From: JBKHJZ01 sp046537875
GTDB lineage: Bacteria; Actinomycetota; Acidimicrobiia; Acidimicrobiales; VFJN01
Length of the DNA: 5,560 nucleotides
Assembly (NCBI GenBank): GCA_046537875.1
Contig: JBKHJZ010000208.1
Location: 1 to 5,560 of the forward strand
Direction: 5' to 3'
Positions 1-5,035 of this stretch are shown here, piece by piece. The first letter of the stretch is position 1, and each line of letters opens with the position of its first letter. The position numbers and the translations under genes are program-made. The notes below the pieces were generated by a model, which was not told where the DNA came from, searched no databases, and saw only the letters and a program-made list of their open reading frames with translations.

Positions 1-39
1 CGTGCTTGCGGGCGCTCGCCACGATGACGGGATCCACGA

Positions 40-57
40 CGTCAACTTACCTTGACG
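40..57. repeat. Short inverted repeat CGTCAA/TTGACG
   Basis: CGTCAA (40-45) and TTGACG (52-57) are exact reverse complements separated by six bases (cttacc). It could be a small operator or a weak hairpin at the end of a reading frame that closes at 53-55. A six-base arm can occur by chance, so confidence is low. Confidence 0.25.
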
Positions 58-121
58 CGATCCGGCGGCTACACCCCGCCAGCGCGTCAGCGCTCCGGGT
101 TCGCAAGCGGTCCGACCGGCC

Positions 122-140
122 TTCCCACATTTTTCCCACA
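122..140. repeat. Direct repeat of TTCCCACA
   Basis: TTCCCACA occurs at 122-129 and again at 133-140, an 11-bp period, joined by a short T-rich spacer in an otherwise GC-rich stretch. The copies lie about 80-100 bp before the tRNA-Pro fragment. Short direct repeats near an attachment core are typical of arm-type integrase binding sites. The repeat is seen directly; the role is inferred. Confidence 0.35.
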
Positions 141-221
141 TGCGGGCCGCGACATCGGTGGTGCAGAGCGCCACGTGGCGCCTCGTGGCTCGCATGTTGC
201 CTGGTGACCGGTGCGTGGGCT

Positions 222-268
222 CGTTCGGGACGCAGAGGTCGTGGGTTCAAATCCCGCCTCCCCGACCA
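222..268 (+). pseudogene. 3' half of tRNA-Pro(CGG), probable attachment site remnant
   Basis: The visible parts are an anticodon loop TTCGGGA (224-230, anticodon CGG at 226-228), the 3' anticodon strand CGCAG (231-235), a variable region, and a T arm. The T arm has stem GTGGG (241-245), loop TTCAAAT (246-252) and stem CCCGC (253-257). Then come the 3' acceptor strand CTCCCCG (258-264), discriminator A265 and an encoded CCA (266-268). The 5' half is absent: no CGGGGAG acceptor strand or D arm lies at the expected distance. Only the two inner anticodon-stem pairs can form (222-223 with 231-232), so tRNA-like sequence starts abruptly at the anticodon stem. Tyrosine-recombinase elements commonly integrate at the 3' half of tRNA genes and leave such a displaced copy. 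In this orientation the element would lie to the left. The alternative is an old decayed tRNA. Confidence 0.7.
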
Positions 269-431
269 GAAGCCCAGGTCACAGGGCGTGAGTCCGGGTA
301 CACGCCGCCCGGGGTTGGGGCCGTGTTTCGTGCCACGAGCTCGATCCGGCAGCGCGCGTCAACTGCATGGGCGGGTCCCCCTCGAAGCAAGGCCAATGTC
401 CTCGAGTTGACCGGGCTCGGCCCCGACGCGG
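269..431. other. Intergenic region after the tRNA fragment
   Basis: I see no gene or RNA here. The stretch lies between the tRNA-Pro fragment and the 3' end of the minus-strand sulfotransferase-like gene. The only structure near that gene's end is a weak GGGC/GCCC hairpin around 413-424 without a T tract, too short to call a terminator. Confidence 0.4.
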
Positions 432-1133
432 TCAGAGACGGTGGGCGGCCATGGCGTCGTAGGCGGGCCGGCACTGCTCCACCAGCTCGGCGGCCCCGCC
501 CGCGAGCGGCGGGGGTGATCCGTCCGGGGGCGGGGTGAAGCCCGTGCTGGCCGCAGCGGCCTCGAACCAGCTGCTCCACCGCTCCCAGCCGTCGGGCATG
601 CCCGGCTCCCAGCACAGGGCATCGGGGCGGTGGTCGACGCCGACCGCGGCGCACCAGCGCTCGACCGCGCCGTCGGGCTCACGCCGCAGATCGTCCGTGT
701 CGAGCACCGGGGGCGATGCACCCTCGATCTTGGTGACGAGCTCGAACGCGGCGAGCTGAGCGTCGTAGCCGGCTTCCTCGCGGGTCGCATCGGGCCACAC
801 CCGCAGCAACGACGGGACCGCCCACGCCGGATCGCGCACCAGGAACGAGCTCGTGAACCGCTCGAGTACGTCGGGGCGGAGGAGCGGGCCGAGTTGGTAG
901 GCCATCTCCTTCACGAACCGGGGGCGATCGGATCCCAGCACCGCCGCGAGGGTGGCCTCGAAGGTCGCATCGGGCTCGGTCACCGGGAACCGGGTCGACC
1001 GCTGCTCGGGTCCGTCGTAGTAGGGGACCGAGAACGGCTCGGTGAGGACGGAGAGGTCGCCGCGCGCCCGGACCATCTTGTCGAAGGCGGTCGAGGCGGT
1101 CCGGGGGGTTGCCCAGAGGGCGATCGGGCGCAT
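432..1133 (-). CDS. Sulfotransferase-like P-loop protein
   Basis: This 233-residue protein begins MRPIALWATPRTASTAF. A beta strand followed by PRTAST (residues 10-15) matches the 5'-phosphosulfate-binding loop of PAPS-dependent sulfotransferases. FLVRDPAWAVPSLLR (97-111) matches the 3'-phosphate-binding segment (RDP followed by Ser). A Trp-rich C-terminal part, with WEPGMPDGW (175-183) and then WSSWF, resembles a subgroup annotated as sulfotransferase-like or branched-chain aminotransferase-like proteins; that family name is historical, and I see no aminotransferase domain. The acceptor substrate cannot be told. I chose the ATG at 1133 because the P-loop strand starts immediately after it. 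The longer reading frame to 1292 runs into the palindromic repeat, and its N-terminus resembles repeat translation rather than protein. No clear Shine-Dalgarno sequence precedes the ATG. It probably acts in the cytosol. The family is fairly certain, the activity unproven. Confidence 0.8.
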   Translation of the reverse strand: MRPIALWATPRTASTAFDKMVRARGDLSVLTEPFSVPYYDGPEQRSTRFPVTEPDATFEATLAAVLGSDRPRFVKEMAYQLGPLLRPDVLERFTSSFLVRDPAWAVPSLLRVWPDATREEAGYDAQLAAFELVTKIEGASPPVLDTDDLRREPDGAVERWCAAVGVDHRPDALCWEPGMPDGWERWSSWFEAAAASTGFTPPPDGSPPPLAGGAAELVEQCRPAYDAMAAHRL

Positions 1134-1236
1134 CGGTCGAGTTTGCCGCGGTGGGCGCCGGTCAGCCGGAGTTGCTCGTGACTTCCAGTCTTGCGTGACC
1201 GATTCCGGCGTTTGTCGTACCTGGCACGCTGCCGAC

Positions 1237-1378
1237 CGGGGCCGTCGCGGTTCCCGAGACATGGGGTTCCGCTTGCCCACGGGCGAGGTCATGAGTTCCG
1301 GATCCGGAACCTACGACCTCGGGCATCGTCCGGCGGAACCCATGACCTCGGGAAGGCGGCACCACCGGCGCCCACGGG
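1237..1378. repeat. Palindromic 142-bp repeat, copy 1
   Basis: This is the first of two near-identical copies; the second is at 2221-2362, offset exactly 984 bp with no indels and about nine mismatches. Positions 1280-1365 are identical to copy 2. Inside is an imperfect palindrome (1251-1354) centred on GTTCCGGATCCGGAAC (1295-1310). It is built of four 18-bp units, at 1256-1273 and 1285-1302 forward and 1303-1320 and 1332-1349 reverse, with 11-bp spacers. The unit consensus is roughly GAGGTCATGGGTTCCGSM. It lies between the end of the coiled-coil gene and the start of the sulfotransferase-like gene, beginning 103 bp upstream of the latter. It carries no plausible gene. It may be a REP/MITE-like dispersed element, a structured RNA or an operator array. 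Confidence 0.85.
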
Positions 1379-1405
1379 AGAGGCACCACCGGCTCGCCCG
1401 GGAGA
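1358..1405. repeat. Tandem 24-bp duplication
   Basis: Two adjacent 24-bp units (1358-1381 and 1382-1405) agree at 21 of 24 positions; both begin GGCACCACCGGC and end GGGAGA. The first unit overlaps the right flank of palindromic repeat copy 1. The second ends directly at the stop codon of the coiled-coil gene. Copy 2 of the large repeat has only one such unit, so a local duplication seems to have occurred at copy 1. Confidence 0.6.
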
Positions 1406-2128
1406 TCAGCCGGCCTTGCGCCAGGTGCCGCATCCGCTGGTCTCGAAGTACCCGCCGCTGATCTCGACGGTCTGCGGGCCGGGTCCGAAGTGGTTGTCGG
1501 CGATGTCGAACGTGTCGGAGCTGTTCAGCCGGGCCCAGTAGCAGCCCCCTCCGCCGTCGGCCCGGTACTGGCCGGGCTGGATGTCGGTTCCCACCTCGTA
1601 GAGGCCGTCCCCGAACGACGACGCCTCCGCCGCCGCCTCGGCAGCCTCGAGCTCCTCGGTGCGCCGGTCCAGCTCGGCGCTCCGCTCGTCCAATCCTTGC
1701 TCCCGCTCGTCCAATCCCTGTTCCCGCTCGTCCAACGCCGAGGCCCGATCCTCCACGTCCTGCGCCTCCGCCTCGAGCTCGGCAAGCTGCGAAGCCAGCT
1801 CGGCGTTCTCCTCGTCGAGCTCGTCGTTCGCGGTGCGCTCCTCCTCGAGTCGCTCGCGCACATCGGCGGCACGGCGTTCGGCGGCCTCGACCTCGTCACG
1901 GTTGTCCTTCGCCCCGGCGAGGCCGATGGCGACACCGACGACGAGCACGAGCAGCGCCGCGAGGGCGATCATGCTGCCCCGTGCCCAGCGGCGGCGGAGC
2001 ACCCTGCGAGCCCTGACGACCAGCGTGCCGGGCAGCCCTGGCGATGGCGATTCCGGGGAGTCCGGTGGTGGCTGTGCTGGTGGTGGCGGTGGTACGGGCG
2101 GTGTGGGGATCGGTGGTGTGGTGCTCAT
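1406..2128 (-). CDS. Proline-rich, membrane-anchored coiled-coil protein with a C-terminal Gly/Cys module
   Basis: The 240-residue protein has four parts. A proline-rich N-terminus (residues 5-33) is followed by a very basic stretch (RARRVLRRRWAR, 39-50) and one transmembrane helix (53-72). A long acidic coiled coil spans about 76-168 and includes exact heptads LDEREQG at 132-145, continuing as LDERSAE and LDRRTEE. The C-terminal module (about 172-240) reads YEVGTDIQPGQYR, then a Gly-rich CYWARL segment and SGCGTW. Similar Cys-containing modules end many actinobacterial exported proteins of unknown function; the two cysteines (196, 233) could form a disulfide. The basic residues before the helix suggest the N-terminus is inside and the coiled coil outside. 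I chose the ATG at 2128 because AGGAG stands six bases upstream; an ATG further up at 2215 has no such support. The gene is bracketed by both copies of the palindromic repeat. Its function is unknown. Confidence 0.85.
   Translation of the reverse strand: MSTTPPIPTPPVPPPPPAQPPPDSPESPSPGLPGTLVVRARRVLRRRWARGSMIALAALLVLVVGVAIGLAGAKDNRDEVEAAERRAADVRERLEEERTANDELDEENAELASQLAELEAEAQDVEDRASALDEREQGLDEREQGLDERSAELDRRTEELEAAEAAAEASSFGDGLYEVGTDIQPGQYRADGGGGCYWARLNSSDTFDIADNHFGPGPQTVEISGGYFETSGCGTWRKAG
1683..1745 (-). repeat. 21-bp coding repeat for coiled-coil heptads
   Basis: Three consecutive 21-bp units (1683-1703, 1704-1724, 1725-1745) begin CGCTCGTCCAA on the plus strand. The first two differ at only two positions; the third keeps only the start. 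They encode the LDEREQG heptads of the coiled-coil protein. DNA-level identity points to recent expansion by slippage, so the coil length may vary between strains. Confidence 0.75.
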
Positions 2129-2134
2129 GGCCGA

Positions 2135-2139
2135 CTCCT
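2135..2139 (-). promoter_or_regulatory. Shine-Dalgarno site of the coiled-coil gene
   Basis: AGGAG on the minus strand lies six bases before the ATG at 2128. It is the clearest ribosome binding site in the window, and it decides the start of the coiled-coil gene over the ATG at 2215. Confidence 0.75.
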
Positions 2140-2220
2140 GGCGGTGCTGCCGTTCGCGCGTCCGTACGCGGTGCGCGTGACGGTGGCCAGGAATGGCCGG
2201 CGGGCTCGTCGACAACGGCC

Positions 2221-2362
2221 CGGGGCCGTCGCGGTTCCCGAGGCGTGGGGTTCCGCCTGCGTCCGGGCGAGGTCATGAGTTCCGGATCCGGAACCTACGA
2301 CCTCGGGCATCGTCCGGCGGAACCCATGACCTCGGGAAGGCGGCACCACGGGCGTCCCCGGG
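2221..2362. repeat. Palindromic 142-bp repeat, copy 2
   Basis: This is the second copy of the element at 1237-1378, in the same orientation. The mirror symmetry is exact in spacing. The 18-bp units are 2240-2257 and 2269-2286 (forward) and 2287-2304 and 2316-2333 (reverse). Spacers of 11 bp occupy 2258-2268 and 2305-2315, and the axis falls between 2286 and 2287. TTCCC (2235-2239) and GGGAA (2334-2338) extend the outer arms. The two inner units match as reverse complements at 15 of 18 positions and the two outer units at 14 of 18; the spacers do not pair well. The copy fills the divergent gap between the coiled-coil gene and the DCC gene, and ends eight bases before the latter's first ATG. 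Confidence 0.85.
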
Positions 2363-2370
2363 CACACTGC

Positions 2371-2832
2371 ATGCCCATGAGCCACCGCCCGCCTGCCGAC
2401 CGTCCCGTGTTCCTCTACGACGGCGACTGCGCGTTCTGCACGAGCTGCGCACGCGTCATCGAGCGGCGCATCCCCACCAGCGCCACGGTCGTCGCCTGGC
2501 AGCACGCCGACCTCGGCGAGCTCGGGGTCGCACAGTCCGACGCCGAGGCGGCGGTGCAGTGGATCCCGGCTCCGGCCGGTGTCCACGGGACGGTGGCCGG
2601 CGCCCCACGCACCGTGGCGGCGGGCCCGAAGGCGATCGCCGAGCTCCTGGTCGACGCGGGTGGTCCCTGGCGACCGCTTGGGCGCGTGCTGGCATGGCGC
2701 CCGGTCCTGGCGCTGGCCTGGCCCGTCTACCGGTGGGTGTCCCGCAACCGGCACCGCATGCCGGGTGGCACGCCGGCGTGCGCGCTGCCCCAGGACGAGC
2801 GCACCCGACTGCGCCCGCCGGTGCGGGGGTAG
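2371..2832 (+). CDS. DCC-family (DUF393) thiol-oxidoreductase-like protein
   Basis: The 153-residue protein opens with VFLYDGDCAFCTSCARV (residues 13-29). This is the defining motif of the DCC family (DUF393): Asp17 and a CxxC pair, Cys20 and Cys23, in a thioredoxin-like fold, with a further Cys26. The segment YRWVSRNRHRMPGGTPAC, about residues 125-142, is also typical of the family's C-terminal half. The family is predicted to perform thiol-disulfide exchange, but few members have been characterised, so the reaction is inferred. Length is normal for the family. Two ATGs, at 2371 and 2377, are possible starts; neither has a visible Shine-Dalgarno sequence, and the palindromic repeat ends at 2362. 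Translation from a leaderless or structured leader is therefore possible. An HTTM-like membrane protein, a frequent partner of DCC genes, is encoded at the right end of the window. The PAP2 gene follows 66 bp downstream. Confidence 0.85.
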   Translation: MPMSHRPPADRPVFLYDGDCAFCTSCARVIERRIPTSATVVAWQHADLGELGVAQSDAEAAVQWIPAPAGVHGTVAGAPRTVAAGPKAIAELLVDAGGPWRPLGRVLAWRPVLALAWPVYRWVSRNRHRMPGGTPACALPQDERTRLRPPVRG

Positions 2833-2833
2833 C

Positions 2834-2839
2834 TACGAT
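2834..2839 (+). promoter_or_regulatory. Possible -10 element before the PAP2 gene
   Basis: TACGAT fits the actinobacterial -10 pattern TAnnnT and lies just after the DCC stop codon, about 60 bp before the PAP2 start. No convincing -35 hexamer is visible, so this is tentative. Read-through from the DCC gene is equally possible. Confidence 0.25.
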
Positions 2840-2898
2840 GCGACGACGGTCACAGACCCGCCGCCTGCCGGACCCGCCACCTTCCGGACACGACACCC

Positions 2899-3672
2899 AT
2901 GGACACCGCCGCCGTGCCACCCACCCGGGCCCACCATCCCCACGTCTCGATGCCGCTCACCCCGCTCTCGGTGCTGGGAACGCGCCGGCGGACGCTGCTC
3001 GCGCTGCTCGTGCTGCTCGCAGCGCTGGCCATCGCAGCAGCCTTCGATCGTGGTGAGCTGCTCCTCACCTGGGACCAGCCCATCCAGCGGTCGGTCGAGT
3101 CCAGCCGCACCTCGGTGCTCGACAGCCTGTTCCTCACCTTCTCCCGCCTCGGTTCCACCGTCATCGTGCTCACGCTGGGCGTGCTCGCCAGCCTGGTGAC
3201 CTGGCGGCGCTGCCGTGCCGTCGGGACCGTGCTGCTGGTGGCCACGTTCAGCCGCCCGGCGTTGGAGTTCATCGTCAAGGCGCTGGTCGACCGCGATCGA
3301 CCCGACTTCGAACGGATGGTGGCGGGCAACGGGCCGTCGTTCCCCAGCGGGCACGTCATGGCCGCCATCGCCCTCTGGGGCCTGCTCCCGCTGGTGGTGT
3401 CGCTCTACACGCACCGGCGCGCCATCTGGTGGGCGTCGGTCGCGGTGGCCGGTGTGCTCATCGCGGGCATCGCCGCGAGCCGGCTCTACCTCGGCGTCCA
3501 CTGGTTCTCCGACGTGACCGGCGGCTTCGTGGTGGGTGCATTCTTCCTGCTCGGCGTCGAGGCACTGCTCATCCGCCAGCACGCCCGGCATCCGTGCCGG
3601 TTGTTCCACCAGCACACGGCCGCACGTCCCCACCGCCAACGGGCCGCCGGAACCGCGTCCACCGGCGGCTGA
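2899..3672 (+). CDS. PAP2-family membrane phosphatase
   Basis: The 257-residue membrane protein carries all three motifs of the PAP2 (type 2 phosphatidic acid phosphatase) family. These are KALVDRDRP (Lys127, Arg134, Pro135), PSGH (149-152, His152 being the likely general acid) and SRLYLGVHWFSD (194-205), with His201 the expected nucleophile and Asp205. Hydrophobic helices lie at about 31-48, 86-103, 107-125, 153-171, 176-192 and 206-224, so the active site should be at the outer membrane face. Likely substrates are lipid phosphates such as phosphatidic acid or undecaprenyl diphosphate; the sequence does not decide between them. The C-terminal tail (about 227-250) is rich in His and Arg. The start could be 2899 or the ATG at 2950 (Met18); neither has a clear ribosome binding site, and the first 17 residues look poorly structured. 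It converges with the PAS/PP2C gene across a 48-bp gap with no strong terminator. Confidence 0.9.
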   Translation: MDTAAVPPTRAHHPHVSMPLTPLSVLGTRRRTLLALLVLLAALAIAAAFDRGELLLTWDQPIQRSVESSRTSVLDSLFLTFSRLGSTVIVLTLGVLASLVTWRRCRAVGTVLLVATFSRPALEFIVKALVDRDRPDFERMVAGNGPSFPSGHVMAAIALWGLLPLVVSLYTHRRAIWWASVAVAGVLIAGIAASRLYLGVHWFSDVTGGFVVGAFFLLGVEALLIRQHARHPCRLFHQHTAARPHRQRAAGTASTGG

Positions 3673-3720
3673 CCGCGCGGGGGTGTCCCGGCCTGCGCCG
3701 ACGGTTGCTGCGCCCGGCCC

Positions 3721-4956
3721 CTACTCGGTGCGGCGGAGCAGCACCATGCAGACGTCGTCGTTGGTCGCCCCGTCGGGCAGGCAGGCCGTGCGACCCGCCT
3801 GCCACAGATCCCCGAGGGGGATGCCGTCGAAGGCGACGTCCGCCAGCGCGGTGCGGAGCCGTGCGAGACCGTCGGTGATGCTCTCGTCGCGGCGTTCGAC
3901 CAACCCATCGGTGAACAGCACCAGCGTGTCGCCGGGGTCGAGGTGGGCGTCGTGGAACGGCGTGTAGCCCTCGCCGATGCCGAGCGGTCGGCCGGGCTCG
4001 CCCTCGAGGTAGGCGACATCGCCGTGGCGCCGCACGATCAGCGGCGGCAGGTGACCCGCGCGGGCCCACGACAGGCCGCCGCTCGTCGGCTCGTAGAGCG
4101 CGAACAGCGCGGTGGCGAACACGCCGGGCAGCAGGTGTCTGGCGAACCGGTGGACGTGACCGAGCACTGCGGTGGCGTCGTGCTCGATGAGCCCGGCCAT
4201 GAGCGTGGCGCTCCGCAGCTCGCCCATGGCCCTGGTCGCGTCCAGCCCGTGACCGGCGACGTCGCCGATCGTGAGGGCCAACCGGCCCCGGAGGGTGACG
4301 AAGCCGTTGTAGAAGTCCCCGCCGACGGGATCGTCGGCGACGGCGAGGTACCGCACGAGCAGCTCCGTGCCGTCCACCTTCGGCAGCTCGCTGGGCAGGA
4401 GGCTCTGCTGGAGCCGGTAGATCGTCGATGCGGTCGCGTCGAACGTCGCCTGGACCGCCTGCTGCTCGACCTCGGCGAGCTGCCGCTCGAGCCGCTTGCG
4501 CTCGGTGAGGTCGACCACGACGCTCACCCAGCGGTACGGCTCGGGATGGATCATCACACCCCCGATGAGCACGGGTACCCGCGTCCCGTCGGGGCGCACG
4601 TACTCCTTCTCCATCACCGGGAACCGCTCGCCGGACTGCAGGACCGCCATGCCTTCGGCATCCCGGGCACGGTGCTCCGGCGGCGTCATCTCCATCCAGT
4701 CGAGCCCGCCGTCGAGCTCGTCGCGCGACCTCCCGACCATGGCCAGGAACGTGTCGTTGGCCTCGATGATCCGGTTGCCCTCGCCGGAGATGATCCCGAC
4801 GATGCCCGACGCGAGCAGTGCGCCGAACTGCTCGCACCGCCCGCAGTGAGGGTGATCGGCGTTCCCGGCCGGGTCCTCCCCCTCATCGGGAGCTTCCCGG
4901 CGGGAGGCGAGCGCGTCGTTCCTGGGTCGCGGCAAGGCACCCAGGCTATCCGTCAC
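3721..4956 (-). CDS. PAS-domain PP2C (SpoIIE/RsbU-type) serine phosphatase
   Basis: From the GTG at 4956 the protein has 411 residues. A charged N-terminus contains HPHCGRC (35-41). A PAS domain spans about 42-150 (IVGIISGEGNRIIEANDTFLAMVGRS near its start, VSVVVDLTERKRLERQL at its end). A linker coiled coil (152-170) leads into a SpoIIE-type PP2C domain starting at RLQQSLLPSELP (181-192). Metal-binding candidates are Asp214 (GGDFYN), Asp232 (GDVAGHG), Asp350 (FTDGLVE) and Asp401 (NDDVCMV), the full set expected of an active enzyme. Relatives dephosphorylate anti-sigma-factor antagonists in partner-switching pathways; no such partner is encoded here. The PAS ligand is unknown. The start is uncertain: GTG was chosen because the frame upstream runs through the HTTM-like gene in another frame. 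No strong ribosome binding site is seen. The HTTM-like gene ends 65 bp upstream on the same strand. Confidence 0.9.
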   Translation of the reverse strand: MTDSLGALPRPRNDALASRREAPDEGEDPAGNADHPHCGRCEQFGALLASGIVGIISGEGNRIIEANDTFLAMVGRSRDELDGGLDWMEMTPPEHRARDAEGMAVLQSGERFPVMEKEYVRPDGTRVPVLIGGVMIHPEPYRWVSVVVDLTERKRLERQLAEVEQQAVQATFDATASTIYRLQQSLLPSELPKVDGTELLVRYLAVADDPVGGDFYNGFVTLRGRLALTIGDVAGHGLDATRAMGELRSATLMAGLIEHDATAVLGHVHRFARHLLPGVFATALFALYEPTSGGLSWARAGHLPPLIVRRHGDVAYLEGEPGRPLGIGEGYTPFHDAHLDPGDTLVLFTDGLVERRDESITDGLARLRTALADVAFDGIPLGDLWQAGRTACLPDGATNDDVCMVLLRRTE

Positions 4957-5011
4957 CGTCGGTGACCACCGGCGCGCACGACCGCGACTGTGACGGGAAC
5001 CGGCCGGTCCG

Positions 5012-5035
5012 CCGCCGGCGGTCAGCCGCCGGCGG
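5012..5035 (-). terminator. GC-rich hairpin at the HTTM-like gene stop
   Basis: CCGCCGGCGG at 5012-5021 and again at 5026-5035 surround TCAG. The arm is itself palindromic, so the two copies are both direct and inverted repeats and can form a 10-bp stem with a 4-base loop. The stop codon of the HTTM-like gene (5022-5024) sits in the loop. There is no T tract, as is usual for GC-rich genomes. It may reduce read-through into the phosphatase gene. A ten-base palindrome ACCGGCCGGT (4999-5008) follows. Confidence 0.5.

Larger units (their letters stand above)
1..221. other. Region without a supported gene; possible right end of an integrated element
   Basis: I see no gene that I can support here. 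One plus frame entering from the left edge closes at 53-55, and another stays open past the tRNA fragment; neither gives a recognisable protein. If the tRNA-Pro 3' fragment that follows is an integration junction, this stretch is the terminal part of the inserted element. It carries two copies of TTCCCACA and a short inverted repeat, which would suit recombinase or regulator binding. This reading is an inference from the tRNA fragment alone. Confidence 0.35.

Noticed and set aside
1..130. Possible C-terminus of an integrase in a plus frame entering from the left edge (reads TSTYLDAIRRLHP)
   Set aside because: It has a Tyr in a vaguely suitable context but no conserved GH motif or other recombinase signature, and the frame continues through the tRNA fragment. 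It is too weak to annotate.
192..223. A 5' half that would make a complete tRNA-Pro
   Set aside because: No CGGGGAG acceptor strand is present and the outer anticodon-stem pairs fail. A CCTGGT at 200-205 resembles a D loop, but its spacing to the anticodon is about six bases too long.
1134..1292. N-terminal extension of the sulfotransferase-like protein
   Set aside because: The extra 53 residues run into the palindromic repeat and resemble the translation of repeat copy 2, while the P-loop strand starts right at the later ATG.
2129..2215. N-terminal extension of the coiled-coil protein
   Set aside because: A clear AGGAG stands six bases before the ATG at 2128, and the extension is low-complexity Arg/His-rich sequence.
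1237..2362. CRISPR array or insertion sequence formed by the repeats
   Set aside because: There are only two copies, far apart and with a gene between them, and no transposase or cas gene is in the window.
2833..3639. Long minus-strand open frame opposite the PAP2 gene
   Set aside because: Its translation is a His/Glu/Arg-rich string with no domain, whereas the plus strand carries all three PAP2 motifs. It is a shadow of high GC content.
3943..4965. Long plus-strand open frame opposite the PAS/PP2C gene
   Set aside because: The product is low complexity without motifs; the minus strand encodes an intact PAS and phosphatase.
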